Below are positions 5,747 to 7,241 of a DNA stretch of 7,241 nucleotides, in pieces; the first letter of the stretch is position 1; every line of letters starts with the position of its first letter. The translations under genes and the position numbers were made by a program. Source of the stretch: Candidatus Rifleibacteriota bacterium (GTDB taxonomy: Bacteria; UBP17; UBA6191; JACPRK01); assembly GCA_016213865.1 (NCBI GenBank), contig JACQZL010000010.1, positions 1 through 7,241 on the forward strand, read 5' to 3'. The notes under the pieces are model-generated. The model worked only from the letters and a program-made list of their open reading frames with translations. It was not told the DNA's origin and ran no database searches.

Positions 5747-7084
5747 CTAGAACGGCATCGGGAAGCGGAAGCCCTTGCCCTTCTTCTTCGTCAAGTCGCC
5801 GAACTGCTTCATCATCTTCTTGGCCTGGACGAACTGCTTGAGGAGCTGGTTGACGTCCTGGACGGTCGTGCCGCTGCCGTCGGCGATGCGCTTCCGGCGG
5901 TTGCCGTTCAGGATGTCCGGCTTACGGCGCTCCTTGAAGGTCATGGACTGGATGATGGCCTTGGTCCGGCCCATTTGCTTCTCGTCGACCTTGAAGTCCT
6001 GCATCTTGGAGACCTCGCCGAAGCCGGGGAGCATCTCCAGCAGCTTGCCGATCGGCCCCATCTTGTTGAGCATCTCGAGCTGCGAGAGAAAGTCCTCCAG
6101 GTTGAAGTCCCCGGAGAACATACGGCCCGTCATCTTGCGGGCCTGAGTCTCGTCGACCTCGGACTGGGCCTTCTCGACCAGGCTGAGGACATCGCCCATG
6201 TCCAGGATGCGGCTGGCCATCCGTTGCGGATGGAAGAGTTGCAGGGCGTCGAGTTTCTCGCCGACGCCGACGAACTTGATTGGCTTGCCGGTGACGTGGC
6301 GGACCGAGAGAGCCGCGCCGCCGCGGGCATCGCCGTCGAGCTTGGTCAGGATGACGCCGGTCAGCTCGAGGCGACGGTTAAAATCCTCGGCGACGCGCAC
6401 GGCGTCCTGGCCGGTCATGGCATCGACCACGAGCAAGACCTCGTGGGGCTTCAGACGGGCGGAGACGTGTTCCAGCTCGGTCATCATCTCGTCGTCGATG
6501 TGGAGCCGGCCTGCGGTGTCGAGCAGGACCAGGTCGTTGTCCTTGGCCAGCGCCAGCTCGTACGCCCGGCGGCAGATGTCGACGGCGTCCTTGCAGGCGC
6601 GGTCGCTGAAGACCGGGATGGAGAGTTGTTTGCCGATCGTCTCGAGCTGGTCGATGGCCGCGGGGCGCTTGATATCGGCCGCGACCATCAGCGGGCGGCG
6701 CTTGTCGCCGGCCAGGAAACGAGCGAGCTTGCCCGTAGTGGTCGTCTTGCCCGAGCCCTGCAGCCCGCACATCATGACGATCGTGGGCGGCTGAGGCGCC
6801 AGGCGCAGGGGCTCCGCGGTGGTCCCCATGATCGCCACCAGCTCGTCATGGACCAGACCGATGAACTGCTGGCCCGGGTCGAGGCGCACGTGGACCGTCT
6901 GGCCCATCGCTTTCTCGCGCACGTGGTCGACGAACGCCTTGACGACCTTGAAGTTGACGTCGGCCTCCAGCAAGGCCATGCGCACGTCCCGGAGGGCCTC
7001 CTGGATGTTGGCCTCGGTCAGCGTGCCGTAGCCGCGCATCTTCTTGAAGGTGACGCGGAGCTTGTCGGTGAGTGCGGTGAACAT
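5747..7084 (-). CDS. ffh: Signal recognition particle protein Ffh (SRP54 GTPase)
   Basis: Ffh binds signal sequences emerging from the ribosome together with the small SRP RNA and delivers them to the FtsY receptor at the membrane. With the ATG at 7084 the protein has 445 residues, normal for the family. It has an N domain helix bundle (about 1-90, ALLEADVNFKVVKAF at 37-51), a G domain with G1 GLQGSGKTTTTGKLA (107-121), DTAGR (189-193) and TKLDGDARGG (247-256), and a methionine-rich M domain (about 300-440) with the loop PGFGEVSKM (353-361) and the RNA-binding NRRKRIADGSGTTVQDVN (395-412). The open frame reaches 7213, but the extra 43 codons cross the promoter and lack SRP54 character, so I reject that start. 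A lysine-rich end (TKKKGKGFRF) is usual. The Shine-Dalgarno is weak. It stops with TAG. Confidence 0.98.
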   Translation of the reverse strand: MFTALTDKLRVTFKKMRGYGTLTEANIQEALRDVRMALLEADVNFKVVKAFVDHVREKAMGQTVHVRLDPGQQFIGLVHDELVAIMGTTAEPLRLAPQPPTIVMMCGLQGSGKTTTTGKLARFLAGDKRRPLMVAADIKRPAAIDQLETIGKQLSIPVFSDRACKDAVDICRRAYELALAKDNDLVLLDTAGRLHIDDEMMTELEHVSARLKPHEVLLVVDAMTGQDAVRVAEDFNRRLELTGVILTKLDGDARGGAALSVRHVTGKPIKFVGVGEKLDALQLFHPQRMASRILDMGDVLSLVEKAQSEVDETQARKMTGRMFSGDFNLEDFLSQLEMLNKMGPIGKLLEMLPGFGEVSKMQDFKVDEKQMGRTKAIIQSMTFKERRKPDILNGNRRKRIADGSGTTVQDVNQLLKQFVQAKKMMKQFGDLTKKKGKGFRFPMPF

Positions 7085-7135
7085 CGCTCGAAGACGAAAA
7101 GTGTCCGCGTCACGTAAAGCGCGCGGAGAGGGGCG

Positions 7136-7164
7136 ATGGTACCACCGAAGCCGAGGAAAGTCAA
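7136..7164 (-). promoter_or_regulatory. Sigma70-type promoter for ffh
   Basis: On the minus strand TTGACT (7164-7159, five of six to the -35 consensus) is followed after exactly 17 bases by TACCAT (7141-7136, four of six to the -10, with the T, A, A and T at positions 1, 2, 5 and 6 kept). Transcription would start near 7129, giving a leader of about 45 bases before the ffh ATG. It lies just downstream of a terminator and just upstream of ffh, where a promoter is expected. I found no comparable pair elsewhere in the window. Confidence 0.7.
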
Positions 7165-7197
7165 TGCCGATCAGGCAAGAAGGGCGTGTCGCGCGGG

Positions 7198-7235
7198 AAA
7201 AAGACGGAGGCACCGGCTCGCCAACCGGTGCCTCC
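7198..7235 (-). terminator. Intrinsic terminator of the gene upstream of ffh (outside the window)
   Basis: On the minus strand a perfect 11-bp GC-rich stem (7235-7225 with 7216-7206, arm GGAGGCACCGG) and an 8-base loop are followed, after GTC, by five T residues (7202-7198). This is a textbook Rho-independent terminator for leftward transcription coming from beyond the window. It insulates ffh from its upstream neighbour. On the plus strand no T-run follows the hairpin. Confidence 0.88.
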
Positions 7236-7241
7236 AGGACC

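Noticed and set aside
5728..5750. TTGACT on the plus strand near the end of ffh as a promoter
   Set aside because: No acceptable -10 box follows at the right distance, and it would direct antisense transcription with no gene to serve.
7085..7213. A 43-codon N-terminal extension of Ffh
   Set aside because: The extension crosses the probable -35 and -10 boxes and has no similarity to the SRP54 N domain; the family start matches the ATG at 7084.
1..7241. A novel defence, mobile or biosynthetic system
   Set aside because: Every gene belongs to a known housekeeping or signalling family; there are no transposases, integrases, tRNAs, CRISPR repeats or nuclease-effector pairs.

Overview
The window is GC-rich bacterial chromosome, and every protein gene I can support lies on the minus strand, so it reads from right to left. 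It carries the conserved ffh - rpsP - rimM - trmD - rplS ribosome and protein-export cluster, followed by a signal peptidase I-like gene, a circularly permuted GTPase of the RbgA/YlqF family, and a membrane HD-domain phosphodiesterase of the PgpH (7TM-HD) family that runs off the left edge. No single marker fixes the phylum. The GC content, the TrmD variant GHYKG, weak Shine-Dalgarno sites on most genes, and a palindromic repeat built from CACGAAG/CACCAAG-like units fit an uncultured GC-rich lineage, possibly in or near the PVC group. That placement is a guess.

Layout, in reading order. At 7198-7235 a strong hairpin with a U-run ends an upstream unit that lies outside the window. A good sigma70-like promoter (7136-7164) then starts ffh (SRP GTPase, 5747-7084). 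A 218-base gap (5529-5746) holds an imperfect 72-base palindrome and a small inverted repeat. Then come rpsP (S16), rimM, trmD and rplS (L19), closely spaced, with rplS starting 56 bases inside the end of trmD. The lepB-like gene, the rbgA-like gene and the pgpH-like gene follow with gaps of 66 and 9 bases and then a 4-base ATGA overlap.

Together the genes cover ribosome assembly (S16, RimM, L19, RbgA-like), tRNA reading-frame fidelity (TrmD), co-translational export (Ffh), removal of signal peptides (LepB-like) and probably c-di-AMP breakdown (PgpH-like). Only the two ribosomal protein genes have strong Shine-Dalgarno sequences; trmD starts with TTG and lepB with GTG.

The core genes are ordinary. 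The oddities sit at the downstream end: an RbgA-like protein without the family's N-terminal WFPGHM segment and catalytic histidine, a signal peptidase with an added beta-rich N-terminal region and an eroded GDNR box, and a PgpH-like protein whose extracellular domain has shrunk to about 68 residues. I see no phage, transposon, CRISPR, toxin-antitoxin or defence system here.
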